This document shows, one piece after another, positions 23,610 through 32,429 of a DNA stretch of 64,000 nucleotides. The notes below the pieces were generated by a model that saw only the letters and a list, made by a program, of their open reading frames with translations, was not told where the DNA came from and ran no database searches. Position numbers and translations under genes: made by a program. Source of the DNA: CAYRTD01 sp964426915. GTDB lineage: Bacteria; Bacteroidota; Bacteroidia; Bacteroidales; GCA-2748055. Position 1 is the first letter of the stretch. The number at the start of each line of letters is the position of its first letter. The stretch covers positions 4,583 through 68,582 of the forward strand of contig CAYRTD010000004.1 in assembly GCA_964426915.1 (NCBI GenBank), written 5' to 3'.

Positions 23610-26021
23610 TTATTTAACCACAAATTCTGCTTCTCCAGTCCCGGGCCGACCTCCTATATCCATACCTTCAACAATAATGGAATAGTCACCTTCCAGATCG
23701 GAAGTGTAAAAGTCTATTGCAGCCCTGCCGTCGGCTCCGGTAACAATATCGGGTTCCCACAATAATGTGGTCCGGTTATCATCAAACATTTCATCCCTGT
23801 GTTCTATTTCGTATTTTGGAGAATAGAATTCCCTGGGCGTATAATACCCGAGCATTTTAAAGTCTATTACTCCTTTTAACATGAACTTACCGCGTTTGGT
23901 AAAAATAGCTATGACCCCGTTTGCTCCCCTGGATCCGTATATCGCTGCATCTGCTCCTTTAAGTATTTCAATTCTGTCAATATCATAAGGATTCATGTTA
24001 AGAGCAAAACTTTTATCCACGGGAACCCCATCAACAATAAATAGAGGATCGGTACTGCCAAAAATGCTGTTTATACCTCTGATGGTAATGTTATTCCCGT
24101 TTACTAACACTCCCGGAACACGTCCCTGGATAATCTGCGCCACATTGGTATAGTTTTGAAGGTTTTCGTCCATCTCAATCACATCTCGCGGTTCGTGGTG
24201 AATTCTGTGATAGCTATTATTTTCTTCGTAAAAGGGATCATTCTCTTTTTCTATTTCTTCTTCTGTCTTTTCTGTTACCCATCTGCCCTTTTCACCGGGT
24301 CTTCTTAAATGCTGCTGTGTCAGATATTGAATATCTTCCATATGCATCGGGTCCTGCTGATTAAGCACGATCACCAGATTCTTCCTTCCGCTGTGCCTTA
24401 CTGCCTCAATTTTAACTCCAATAGTATCAGGATAACTCAGATTTTTGAAATAAAAATACCCATGAGGTCCTGACCTGGTGGTATAGATGTCATTGAACTG
24501 GTTTAATATCGTTAAAGTTACCCGTATATCGCCTAGGGGCAGACCGAAGAATTCACGGGTTATACGCCCGCTAATCTCAATACCCTTTTCTATGTGATAA
24601 TCTACCGGCAATTTATTATTAAGCTTCACTATACTCCATGCGAACCTGCGCCAGCCTTGAGTAAGCATTAAATTGTCGATTTGAGCGGCTTTTGCGGAAT
24701 TATAATTTTTGAAATAATAACCGGGGTTTTCAATATTTCCCTTCAGATCAGAATCGAGGAGCATTTCACTGACTATATTGGTTTTGTCGGATAATTCTGA
24801 ATCTTTGACTACTGCAAGTGAAAAGTTGCCTCTGACAGGTTTTCCTTCAGGGTCGCTGACATAAATGCCTGAGTTCATTTTTTCTCTTTTGCCTGCAACA
24901 GACCAGTTTTTTATTAGCTCTATATTAATTCCGGCATTATCGTAAATAAAAACCAGACGCTCACTAACAGGATTAGCGGAACTGTTGAAGAGTGTAAAAT
25001 GGGCAATACCGTTGGGGAAATTGTCCCTGGAAACTGCTACGCCTGTCTTTTCCCTTAAATCCAATTCTGCAGTGAACCTTGCATTACCTCTGGTGTGGGC
25101 AAGTAAATGATAATTAGTATTGGGCGGGTAATTTCCGGGCTTTAGATTTGTAAGGAGATTTATATATATACTATCTTTTTTTAGATGATCTATTTTAAGA
25201 TTCACACCCATATCTGAACCCCTGGGCAAACTGAATTTCTCCTCTTTACCATCCGGGAAAACGGCATTAATAAAATACTTATTACCGGGTTCAGGAGTGA
25301 AGCTGAATGTCCCCATTCCCAAATATTCACTTTTAAAATTCAGAATAAGATTCCCTTTCTTATCCTTTAGATCAGCTTCAAAATCAATCCCGAATCCAAG
25401 ATCGTTTATTGCCTTGAAGGCAACCCGGTTCTCTACACCCACAAGAAGGCTTCCGCCTTCAGGATGAAAAGTGATATCATACTTGTTTTGTTTCCGGTCA
25501 GATTGTCTTTTGGATTGTTTTATCCGTCTGACCTCATCTTTTGTAATATAGGTGGCAAAACCGGGATTCCGGATATATATATCTCTGGTAAAAAGAAAAT
25601 CTTCTCCCAGGTTACGCATCCAGTTGGTATATGCTCTTAATTTATAGCGACCTTCGGGGACAGTGTCCTCTAGTGAAAAATCTCCTTTTGCCAGCCCGTC
25701 TGAAAGTCTCAGAAGTCTTGTCTGAACCACGAAACCTGAAGGATTGATCAGGTCTACATACAGATTTGTGCTCATTTGGTCAGGCCGGTGATCGGAAGCA
25801 TTAATAACATAGGCTTTAAACCAGATCCTTTCATCAGCCTGATAGTTATTTTTATCGCTATGTAAATAGGCTTTTTGCTGGGGATACCATTCATAATGGT
25901 TTTGCAATTTACCTAGAAGACTGCGCAATAAGTTTGTTTCCGGATCTGTATCTGCTCTGAATGCTGTCAGAAAAAAGACCGGAATAAAAACAAGCAATGA
26001 ATATAAAATTTTTCTGTTCAT
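23610..26021 (-). CDS. MG2-like protein with a TonB-dependent-receptor plug domain
   Basis: An 803-residue exported protein (signal peptide about 1-23). The N-terminal half has alpha-2-macroglobulin MG2-like beta domains (KAYLHSDKNNYQADERIWFKAYV, in parts) and a carboxypeptidase-like regulatory segment (SGRITREFFGLPLGDIRVTL). Around 625-715 there is a SusC/TonB-receptor plug: GRVPGVLVNGNNITIRG, DPLFIVDGVPVD, DRIEILKGADAAIYGSRGANG. No beta-barrel follows, so it cannot be a transporter itself. Role unknown; plug-only proteins of this type are known in Bacteroidota. A strong Shine-Dalgarno-like AAGGGGGG precedes the ATG by 4 bases. Confidence 0.82.
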   Translation of the reverse strand: MNRKILYSLLVFIPVFFLTAFRADTDPETNLLRSLLGKLQNHYEWYPQQKAYLHSDKNNYQADERIWFKAYVINASDHRPDQMSTNLYVDLINPSGFVVQTRLLRLSDGLAKGDFSLEDTVPEGRYKLRAYTNWMRNLGEDFLFTRDIYIRNPGFATYITKDEVRRIKQSKRQSDRKQNKYDITFHPEGGSLLVGVENRVAFKAINDLGFGIDFEADLKDKKGNLILNFKSEYLGMGTFSFTPEPGNKYFINAVFPDGKEEKFSLPRGSDMGVNLKIDHLKKDSIYINLLTNLKPGNYPPNTNYHLLAHTRGNARFTAELDLREKTGVAVSRDNFPNGIAHFTLFNSSANPVSERLVFIYDNAGINIELIKNWSVAGKREKMNSGIYVSDPEGKPVRGNFSLAVVKDSELSDKTNIVSEMLLDSDLKGNIENPGYYFKNYNSAKAAQIDNLMLTQGWRRFAWSIVKLNNKLPVDYHIEKGIEISGRITREFFGLPLGDIRVTLTILNQFNDIYTTRSGPHGYFYFKNLSYPDTIGVKIEAVRHSGRKNLVIVLNQQDPMHMEDIQYLTQQHLRRPGEKGRWVTEKTEEEIEKENDPFYEENNSYHRIHHEPRDVIEMDENLQNYTNVAQIIQGRVPGVLVNGNNITIRGINSIFGSTDPLFIVDGVPVDKSFALNMNPYDIDRIEILKGADAAIYGSRGANGVIAIFTKRGKFMLKGVIDFKMLGYYTPREFYSPKYEIEHRDEMFDDNRTTLLWEPDIVTGADGRAAIDFYTSDLEGDYSIIVEGMDIGGRPGTGEAEFVVK

Positions 26022-26058
26022 GCTACCCCCCTTATGGTAAATCGCACAAAAACCATTC

Positions 26059-26239
26059 TATGGACAGACACTAATTTAGTGCCTGTCACTAAAGTCGGGT
26101 GTCTGTTCCGATAGCTATCGGAACATAATGTTCGAGATCAAGGCTTGCGAAGCCGGAAAAAGCGGAGTTTACTCGTGTAAATGAGCATTTTTCCGGCGAA
26201 CATAACGCAGATATCGGACATTATGGACAGACACTAATT
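26059..26239 (+). repeat. Family 1 repeat, full-length element plus abutting right end
   Basis: A solo right end (TATGGACAGACACTAATT, 26059-26076) is fused to a complete element (26073-26239). The element's left end runs from AATTTAGTGCCTGTC to GTCGGGTGTCTG and its right end from CAGATATCGGACATTA to CAGACACTAATT; they are ~32-bp imperfect inverted repeats of each other. Inside lie the palindrome GTTCCGATAGCTATCGGAAC (26105-26124) and a hairpin with outer arms GCCGGAAAAA/TTTTTCCGGC and inner arms TTTAC/GTAAA. No coding capacity. Confidence 0.85.
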
Positions 26240-26313
26240 AAACAAAAAACATAAACAAAGAGTTCGAAAAAACACGAGGATTATTTTATCCATCTCCGTG
26301 TTATTTTAAAAAC

Positions 26314-26329
26314 GAAAAACCGGTTTTTC
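26314..26329. repeat. 16-bp perfect palindrome
   Basis: GAAAAACCGGTTTTTC is self-complementary and lies 150 bases before yebC. It may be an operator or a small terminator-like hairpin. Confidence 0.35.
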
Positions 26330-26440
26330 CATTTTCCGGTCACAATGTTTGGTTTTTTATCTGGATTTTACATTTCGTTATTATTGCCAATCGGTATTTA
26401 ATTCATATAATTTCGCTGTTTTTTTTTCGTTTTGATTTTA

Positions 26441-26448
26441 TATTTTTG
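26441..26448 (+). promoter_or_regulatory. Putative -7 box of yebC
   Basis: TATTTTTG fits TAnnTTTG and lies 30 bases before the yebC ATG. Confidence 0.5.
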
Positions 26449-26478
26449 TAGGATTGGTTAAACTTAATATCATAATAT

Positions 26479-27225
26479 ATGTCAGGTCACAGTAAATGGT
26501 CAACCATTAAACGGAAAAAAGGAGCTGCCGATGCCAAAAGAGGGAAGGTCTTTTCCCGCATCGTCAAGGAAATAAGTATTGCAGTAAAAGAAGGTGGCCC
26601 TGATCCGGAAGCAAATCCCCGCCTGCGTCTCGCCATTAATAATGCAAAGGGTGTTAACATGCCAAAGGATAATGTTGAACGTGCCATAAATAAAGCAGAA
26701 AGCGAAGGGGATAATTTACAGGAGGTGACATTTGAGGGTTATCTGCCACATGGCATTGCTGTTTTTATTGAATGCCTGACTGATAATAATAACAGAACGG
26801 TTTCTACTATACGTTCAATTTTTACCAAGAGAGGGGGAAATCTGGGAACAAACGGGTCCTTGAGTTTTCTTTTCGACCGCAAAGGAGTTATAACCGTACC
26901 CAGAGCTAATCTTGATCCCGATGAATTTCAGCTGGAGATCATCGATGCAGGAGTAGAGGACTTTCAGGTTGAAGAGGAATCCTTTGTGATTACCACTGCA
27001 ATGGAGGATTTTGCTAGTGTGCAGAAAGCTATTGAAGCGCAGGGTGTTGAAATTGAAAATGCTGAGCTTCAGAGGATACCGAATGACACCAAAGAACTGG
27101 ACACCAATGAGGCTGTTAAAATTCTGAAAATAATTGAGGAATTTGAAGAAGATGAAGATGTTCAGAATGTATTTCATAATCTGGAGGTAACAGATGAGGT
27201 TATGAATGCAATGGAGGAAGAGTAG
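26479..27225 (+). CDS. yebC: YebC/PmpR-family DNA-binding/translation regulator
   Basis: A 248-residue cytoplasmic protein starting with the family hallmark MSGHSKWSTIKRKKGAADAKRG (seen as SGHSKW and KGAADAKRGKVFSRI), followed by NPRLRLAINNAKGVNMPKDNV and GYLPHGIAVFIECLTDN. Family members have been described as transcriptional regulators and, more recently, as TACO1-like factors easing translation of proline stretches. Length is normal. It is a single gene with its own promoter box. Confidence 0.95.
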   Translation: MSGHSKWSTIKRKKGAADAKRGKVFSRIVKEISIAVKEGGPDPEANPRLRLAINNAKGVNMPKDNVERAINKAESEGDNLQEVTFEGYLPHGIAVFIECLTDNNNRTVSTIRSIFTKRGGNLGTNGSLSFLFDRKGVITVPRANLDPDEFQLEIIDAGVEDFQVEEESFVITTAMEDFASVQKAIEAQGVEIENAELQRIPNDTKELDTNEAVKILKIIEEFEEDEDVQNVFHNLEVTDEVMNAMEEE

Positions 27226-27311
27226 AAGAATTATTATCAGATATCAGGGACTTGTTTAATTTCATTTCAAAGAAGGATTACAGTAGCCGGATACAGATCC
27301 ATGCTTCAGAC

Positions 27312-28010
27312 TTACTCATTTGTGGAAGAGGGGACATCCTGGTTAATTCCTGAAAACAAAAGTCTCACTCCTATTACCATAAAGGTTACGCTTCCTGCTA
27401 CCAGTCCGATATTTGCCATTATGCTTTCGGGTACAAGGCTTGTAAATACCGGAACTATTACTCCGGTAATAGTGCTGACAAAAGCGGTAAACATGGAGAG
27501 CCGGTGGGTCCTGAAAGTAAAAAGGCCAAGACTAAGAAATCCCAGTCCGAGTAGTGTGTAAGCCGCCATTATGTATATTTCCTTTTCCCTTGAAAGAGTG
27601 TAAATACTGAGTCTTAGTATTTCATTATTTATCAGATCAAGCTGGTTAAAATGCTGAAGGATATCAATGACACTCAGGGCTTTTATACCTGCAACAGATA
27701 TCATTGCGGCTGCCAGGATAAGGAAAAAACTTGTCAACCAGGAAAAAAGCCTGTGAAAAGGATTCATTATGGCAATAAAGGTAGATGCTGAAACCGTTAC
27801 TATTAGTGCAGTCAGAACCCATATCAGTGCATTTAGTCTAAGGAGAGAAATATTATCTGTAAGATACTCAAGATCTTCATTAAGACTTGAAAAGAGAGTG
27901 ATATACTCAAATCTTGTCAGTATGGTAAATATGAGCATTATTCCGGACATAAGAGCGAATAATCCCGCAATGAGCTCAGTATTTCTGCTAATTATACGAG
28001 GCTGTGACAT
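27312..28010 (-). CDS. Six-helix integral membrane protein, unknown function
   Basis: A 232-residue hydrophobic protein with about six transmembrane helices (around 13-33, 61-82, 85-108, 148-168, 170-192 and 196-220) and short loops, so an inner-membrane protein. I recognise no motif of a known transporter or enzyme. It converges on yebC and is divergent from the SPOR-domain gene. Confidence 0.7.
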   Translation of the reverse strand: MSQPRIISRNTELIAGLFALMSGIMLIFTILTRFEYITLFSSLNEDLEYLTDNISLLRLNALIWVLTALIVTVSASTFIAIMNPFHRLFSWLTSFFLILAAAMISVAGIKALSVIDILQHFNQLDLINNEILRLSIYTLSREKEIYIMAAYTLLGLGFLSLGLFTFRTHRLSMFTAFVSTITGVIVPVFTSLVPESIMANIGLVAGSVTFMVIGVRLLFSGINQDVPSSTNE

Positions 28011-28062
28011 GGCTGCAAAATAATAATTTTTTACAAAACTCGGTGAGATAATTAAAATTCAT

Positions 28063-28070
28063 TAATTTTG
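28063..28070 (+). promoter_or_regulatory. Putative -7 box of the SPOR-domain gene
   Basis: TAATTTTG fits TAnnTTTG and ends 7 bases before the ATG, which predicts a leaderless or nearly leaderless mRNA. Confidence 0.5.
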
Positions 28071-28077
28071 AACCCAA

Positions 28078-28542
28078 ATGAAGGCATTTGTTTTTATAAA
28101 AACATTTTTTCTGCTCATTCTTTTTTCAGGGCTGGAGAGTTATTCCCAGGATATTGAAAGGGAGGGAGATATATTGCAGAAGTTAAAAGCTTCTGATGGT
28201 CTTTCCGGTTTCAGGGTTGAGCTTGACCCTATGATCGAAGACAATTATTATAAGCACTTGCTATACAATAAGAAAAACGATCAGACCATGGGATACCGTA
28301 TCCGGATATTTTCCGGCTCGGGAAATGATGCATTCCAGCGGGCTAACCTGACACGCGGACGTTTTCTTACCAAATTTGAAAATATAAATGCTTATATTTC
28401 ATATGATGCTCCCGATTATAAAGTATATGCCGGAGATTGCCGTACCCGGTCAGAAGCATTAAAACTTTTCAAAAAGATAAATAAAGAATTCCCCTATGCA
28501 TTCATTGTTTCACAACCTATTAATGTAAAGACAGATAATTAA
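28078..28542 (+). CDS. Exported SPOR-domain protein
   Basis: A 154-residue protein with a signal peptide (MKAFVFIKTFFLLILFSGLESYS) and a C-terminal SPOR-like domain (about 70-148): GYRIRIFSGSGNDAFQRANLTR, YISYDAPDYKVYAGDCRTRSEALKLFKKI (short cues). SPOR domains bind glycan strands lacking stem peptides at division sites, so a periplasmic, peptidoglycan-associated role is likely. It precedes the PurF-like gene by 12 bases and may be co-transcribed with it. Confidence 0.8.
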   Translation: MKAFVFIKTFFLLILFSGLESYSQDIEREGDILQKLKASDGLSGFRVELDPMIEDNYYKHLLYNKKNDQTMGYRIRIFSGSGNDAFQRANLTRGRFLTKFENINAYISYDAPDYKVYAGDCRTRSEALKLFKKINKEFPYAFIVSQPINVKTDN

Positions 28543-28554
28543 AAGTTTTTCGGG

Positions 28555-30456
28555 ATGACAGATGATGTAAAGCACAAGTGCGGTATTGCCCTGGTCAGAT
28601 TAAAAAAACCTCTGGAATATTATCAGCTTAATTACGGAACATGGAGATACGGCTTGCAGAAGTTATATCTTTTGATGGAAAAGCAGCGGAACAGGGGACA
28701 GGACGGAGCGGGAGTGGTTAGTATGAAACAGGATATGCCGGCTGGCTATAAATATTTCAGCCGGCAACGTTCAATGAGTTCTTCGGCAATTAATGATGTA
28801 TTCGAAAAAATTTACAAACCTTTTAAAAAGGCTGAAAAAAATAATTCCGAATTGCTGAAAGATGCCCACTGGGCTAAGCTTAACCTGCCCTTTGTGGCTG
28901 AGACCTATCTTGGACATTTGCGCTATGGAACTTTTGGCTCTAACAATATAGGTAATGTACATCCGGTAATGAGAGAGAATAACTGGAAATCCAGAAATCT
29001 CGTACTTGCAGGAAATTTCAATCTGACCAATGTTGATGAACTGTTTGAAACACTTGTGAAACTTGGCCAGGCACCCAAAGAATATTCCGATACCGTTACA
29101 ATACTTGAAAAGGTAGGTCATTTTCTGGACCATGAAAACGAAAACCTGTTTAGAAAATTCAAAGATGAGGGCCATTCAAACACGGAGATTTCGCGGCTGA
29201 TCGCCGATAATCTGGATATTCCTTCTGTTCTGAGGGGGGCGGCAAAACGATGGGATGGGGGATTTGTGATTGCAGGAATGATTGGTCATGGTGATTCGTT
29301 TGTCCTTCGGGACCCATGGGGTATACGTCCTTCGTATTATTATGATGATGATGAAGTGTCAATAGTAACTTCAGAACGACCCGTGATTCAAACGGCATTG
29401 AATGTTACCTATGATAAGGTAAAAGAAATTCCCCCCGGACATGCTGTTATTATTAAGAGAGAAGGAAAATTTTCTGTAGAACGGGTGCTTGATCCTGAAG
29501 AAAAAAAATCCTGTTCGTTCGAGAGGATATATTTTTCTCGGGGTTCCGACATAGATATCTACAATGAACGAAAAATGCTCGGAAAACTCATTATTCCCGA
29601 TGTCCTTAAAGCCATAAATAAAGATCTCAAAAATACTGTTTTTTCATTCATTCCGAATACTGCTGAATCTGCTTTTTACGGAATGATCCTTGAGCTTGAG
29701 AACTATATGATCGAGCTGAAGACCAAAAAGATCCTTAAGGATAAAAATAATCTTACCGGGGAAGAATTGAGGCAAATCATTGCCGACCGGCCGCGAGTCG
29801 ATAAAGTCGCAATTAAAGACCTTAAATTGAGGACATTTATTTCCCAGGACAAGGGGAGGGACGATCTTGTTGGTCATGTGTATGATATCACCTATGGAAC
29901 GGTAAGAAGAGGAAAAGATAACCTGGTGGTTATCGACGATTCTATTGTGAGGGGAACAACATTGAAGCAAAGTATTATAAAAATCCTTGACCGGTTGGGT
30001 CCTGTGAAAATAGTGGTTGTCTCTTCCTCCCCCCAGATACGTTATCCTGATTGTTATGGGATTGACATGGCTAAACTTGGGGATTTTATCGCTTTCAAGG
30101 CTGCAATTGCATTATTGAAAGAAAAGGGAATGGATAATGTGATAAATAAAGTATACAAAAAATGCAAGGCCCAGGCAGATTTTCCCAAAGAAAAGTTTGT
30201 TAATTATGTTAAAGAGATCTACGCTCCTTTTAGTCCCGAAGAAATTTCACAAAAAATAAGTGAAATTATAACAGGTCCGGATGTCAAAGCAAAAGTCAAA
30301 GTAGTTTATCAGAGCATTGAGAACTTACATAAGGCTTGCCCTAATGATCTGGGCGACTGGTATTTTACTGGAAATTACCCTACTCCGGGAGGCAATAAGG
30401 TCGTGTCGAACTCTTTTATTAATTTTATTGAAGGAAAAGACAGCCGGGCCTATTGA
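28555..30456 (+). CDS. PurF-like glutamine amidotransferase/phosphoribosyltransferase
   Basis: A 633-residue two-domain protein, longer than canonical amidophosphoribosyltransferase (about 470-500). The N-terminal class II amidotransferase would expose C9 (KHKCGIAL) after removal of a short propeptide, and retains RNRGQDGAG and LGHLRYGTFG. The PurF segment HNGNLTN appears as AGNFNLTN, changing the oxyanion-hole Gly to Phe. The C-terminal PRTase domain has an intact PRPP loop (VVIDDSIVRGTT) and SSSPQIRYPDCYGID. It probably makes phosphoribosylamine or a related amine, but it may be a specialised paralog. Its stop overlaps the convergent acyltransferase gene by 7 bases. Confidence 0.85.
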   Translation: MTDDVKHKCGIALVRLKKPLEYYQLNYGTWRYGLQKLYLLMEKQRNRGQDGAGVVSMKQDMPAGYKYFSRQRSMSSSAINDVFEKIYKPFKKAEKNNSELLKDAHWAKLNLPFVAETYLGHLRYGTFGSNNIGNVHPVMRENNWKSRNLVLAGNFNLTNVDELFETLVKLGQAPKEYSDTVTILEKVGHFLDHENENLFRKFKDEGHSNTEISRLIADNLDIPSVLRGAAKRWDGGFVIAGMIGHGDSFVLRDPWGIRPSYYYDDDEVSIVTSERPVIQTALNVTYDKVKEIPPGHAVIIKREGKFSVERVLDPEEKKSCSFERIYFSRGSDIDIYNERKMLGKLIIPDVLKAINKDLKNTVFSFIPNTAESAFYGMILELENYMIELKTKKILKDKNNLTGEELRQIIADRPRVDKVAIKDLKLRTFISQDKGRDDLVGHVYDITYGTVRRGKDNLVVIDDSIVRGTTLKQSIIKILDRLGPVKIVVVSSSPQIRYPDCYGIDMAKLGDFIAFKAAIALLKEKGMDNVINKVYKKCKAQADFPKEKFVNYVKEIYAPFSPEEISQKISEIITGPDVKAKVKVVYQSIENLHKACPNDLGDWYFTGNYPTPGGNKVVSNSFINFIEGKDSRAY

Positions 30457-31400
30457 TGATTCTCCAGTTTATCATCCGGATTATAGCTGCTCACATGCCT
30501 CTCTAACTTTTGTTTATACAGATCGTTAATGGTGATCATTATGGCGGTTTCCTCCACATTTCCGAAATAGGGATTTATTACAGTTCCAAAAGTTTTCAGT
30601 GAAGGAGAAAGGTTCATGTAAGCATTAATAAGTGGAGGGATGTTTTCTCCGAATGCCCTGACTTTCTGGCTCAGAATCTTGTAATCCTCAAGATAATTGG
30701 AACCTGTGAAAATATTCTTCATATCTTCTCTGTCCATATATGTTTCCAGAGGTTTATATGGGGTAATCATATTCTCCTCATCGGGAAAATGTTTTTCCAG
30801 GAAATACAAAATCAGATTTCTGGCCCGCTGGTTGTAATTCCTGTACATGGTCACTTTACCGAAAAAATATTCTTTATCGGGGTGATCGATAACAAGCGTT
30901 CCCAGTCCATCCCATAAATTATCGAGAGCATACAGGGCTTTGCTCATACGATTGGTAGACTGGTATTTGGGTTGAACGAATGACCGTCCCAGCTCTATAG
31001 TATGGGGAAGGTATTCCTTTTTGAATTTTTCCGAGAACTTAAATAATTTTGCAGTTGCTAGATTTACACTTCCGTCTACGATGCAATTATCTTCATTACA
31101 AATGTGAAAGCGGTATCCGCCTAATATTTCATTCTCGGAAGGATCCCATACAATTAATTGCTTGTAAGTGATTTCCCCTTTATCATAATCATCAATATCA
31201 ATACTTTTTCCTGTACCTCCTCCGGCAGCACGAAAACTGAGCTCCCTTAGTCTCCCGATCTCCTTCATGGTATTTGGTGAGTCGTGATAATCAACGACAA
31301 ACAAAAGGTTGTCCGCATTATTTGTTTTGCGAATAAACTTTTCTTCGGTCAGTTCTTCAATTAACTTTTCTCTGGGTATGGCGGGAATTATCTTCTCCAT
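30450..31400 (-). CDS. glsB: OlsB/GlsB-like N-acyltransferase (GNAT fold)
   Basis: A 316-residue protein with an N-acyltransferase domain of the ornithine/glycine lipid type: NLLFVVDYHDSPNTMKEIGRLRELSFRAAGGGTG, seen in short cues such as IGRLRELSFR and the acceptor segment ILGGYRFH, then SVNLATAKLF and ELGRSFV. In Bacteroides the GlsB enzyme N-acylates glycine with a 3-hydroxy fatty acid. It lies downstream of a lysophospholipid-acyltransferase gene, matching a two-step glycine lipid pathway, and has its own promoter box. The amino-acid head group (glycine or ornithine) cannot be read from the sequence. Confidence 0.72.
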   Translation of the reverse strand: MEKIIPAIPREKLIEELTEEKFIRKTNNADNLLFVVDYHDSPNTMKEIGRLRELSFRAAGGGTGKSIDIDDYDKGEITYKQLIVWDPSENEILGGYRFHICNEDNCIVDGSVNLATAKLFKFSEKFKKEYLPHTIELGRSFVQPKYQSTNRMSKALYALDNLWDGLGTLVIDHPDKEYFFGKVTMYRNYNQRARNLILYFLEKHFPDEENMITPYKPLETYMDREDMKNIFTGSNYLEDYKILSQKVRAFGENIPPLINAYMNLSPSLKTFGTVINPYFGNVEETAIMITINDLYKQKLERHVSSYNPDDKLENHQ

Positions 31401-31421
31401 GATATAAATTCTTAGAATTTA

Positions 31422-31429
31422 CAAAATTA
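31422..31429 (-). promoter_or_regulatory. Putative -7 box of the N-acyltransferase gene
   Basis: TAATTTTG on the minus strand fits TAnnTTTG, 21 bases before the ATG, in the short gap after the O-acyltransferase gene. It would allow independent transcription of the second gene. Confidence 0.4.
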
Positions 31430-31437
31430 ACAAAAAA

Positions 31438-32274
31438 TTAAATACCTGCCTTAAAACTTCGGTCGGGAGTTAGAGGCAGAGCATAAACATGATCCTTGAT
31501 TTTTCTTGCCCATTCACTGTAATTCATGCGTTTATCGATTAATTTCCAAGAAATGGGCTCTCCAAAGATAACCTTAATATGTTCACCCTTATGCCGGTGT
31601 GTTTCATCGGGTAGGTAGAACATTTCAATATTGGATTTAATACCGGTAAGCTTTCTTAAGTTAGCAAGACGATAAAAGAAATCTGTACACCTGCCGCTCA
31701 CATAAACAGGAACTATGTCTCTTTTATGTTTTACGGCTTTTGCGACAAAGTTCTTTTTCCACTCAGGATCCCGGATTATTCCTTTTTTCTTTCTGGAGAC
31801 AAGTCCTGCCGGAAAAGTCAGAACGGGATGGTTTTGTGAAAAGATCTCTTCAATTCTTCTTACTGCTTCAGATGATTGTTTTCCGTGTTTATTGATGGGA
31901 ACAAAAACATCATTCATATTCTCAATATTCATTAGTATATCATTCACCAATACCTTAATATCAGGAAATTTTTCGCCAAGAATACTGATAAGTAACATGC
32001 CATCGAAACCTCCAAGCGGATGATTGGAGACAAATAGTATATTTTTTTTATCCGGGATCTTTTCAAAACCCATAACCTCTTTGGTAATACCGAATTCCTT
32101 TATGCCGGCTTCAGCAAATTCCACTCCTCGTTTATCACCGTGTTTTTCAAGAAAATAATTCATAAAGTCGACATGAAGGATCCTGTCAAGGTATGAATAG
32201 ACAAATCCGGGAAGATAAGGGGCAAGCCGGGGATTCTTCTGTTGGAATATTTTCCTGATATTAACTTCTTTCAT
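31438..32274 (-). CDS. glsA: GlsA-like O-acyltransferase (PlsC superfamily)
   Basis: A 278-residue membrane-associated acyltransferase. The catalytic His/Asp pair is in SNHPLGGFDG (His and Asp with five residues between, the form I associate with hemolysin/OlsA-like members of COG3176) and the substrate site in VLTFPAGLVSRKKKG (FPAG). In Bacteroides glycine lipid synthesis GlsA adds the second acyl chain made available by GlsB. The adjacent N-acyltransferase supports that role. General phospholipid acyl transfer is the alternative. Confidence 0.72.
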   Translation of the reverse strand: MKEVNIRKIFQQKNPRLAPYLPGFVYSYLDRILHVDFMNYFLEKHGDKRGVEFAEAGIKEFGITKEVMGFEKIPDKKNILFVSNHPLGGFDGMLLISILGEKFPDIKVLVNDILMNIENMNDVFVPINKHGKQSSEAVRRIEEIFSQNHPVLTFPAGLVSRKKKGIIRDPEWKKNFVAKAVKHKRDIVPVYVSGRCTDFFYRLANLRKLTGIKSNIEMFYLPDETHRHKGEHIKVIFGEPISWKLIDKRMNYSEWARKIKDHVYALPLTPDRSFKAGI

Positions 32275-32429
32275 CTATTTGAATAATGACGAAATACCTT
32301 CGAAAAAATGGTTTTTATAAGAAGGTAAAATTAATAAAAAAGGATGACTTATTCATGGATTTTAGCTGTTATCAAAGTCTTTCAACATTCATGTGGTAAA
32401 CAAAAAGTTATTAACAAAGTGCAAAAAAA

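Larger units (their letters stand above)
26022..26478. other. Gene-free divergent interval with repeat and yebC promoter
   Basis: About 457 bases between the divergent MG2/plug gene and yebC. It contains the full-length family 1 element (26059-26239), a perfect 16-bp palindrome GAAAAACCGGTTTTTC (26314-26329) and the yebC -7 box (26441-26448). No open reading frame looks real here. Confidence 0.7.
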
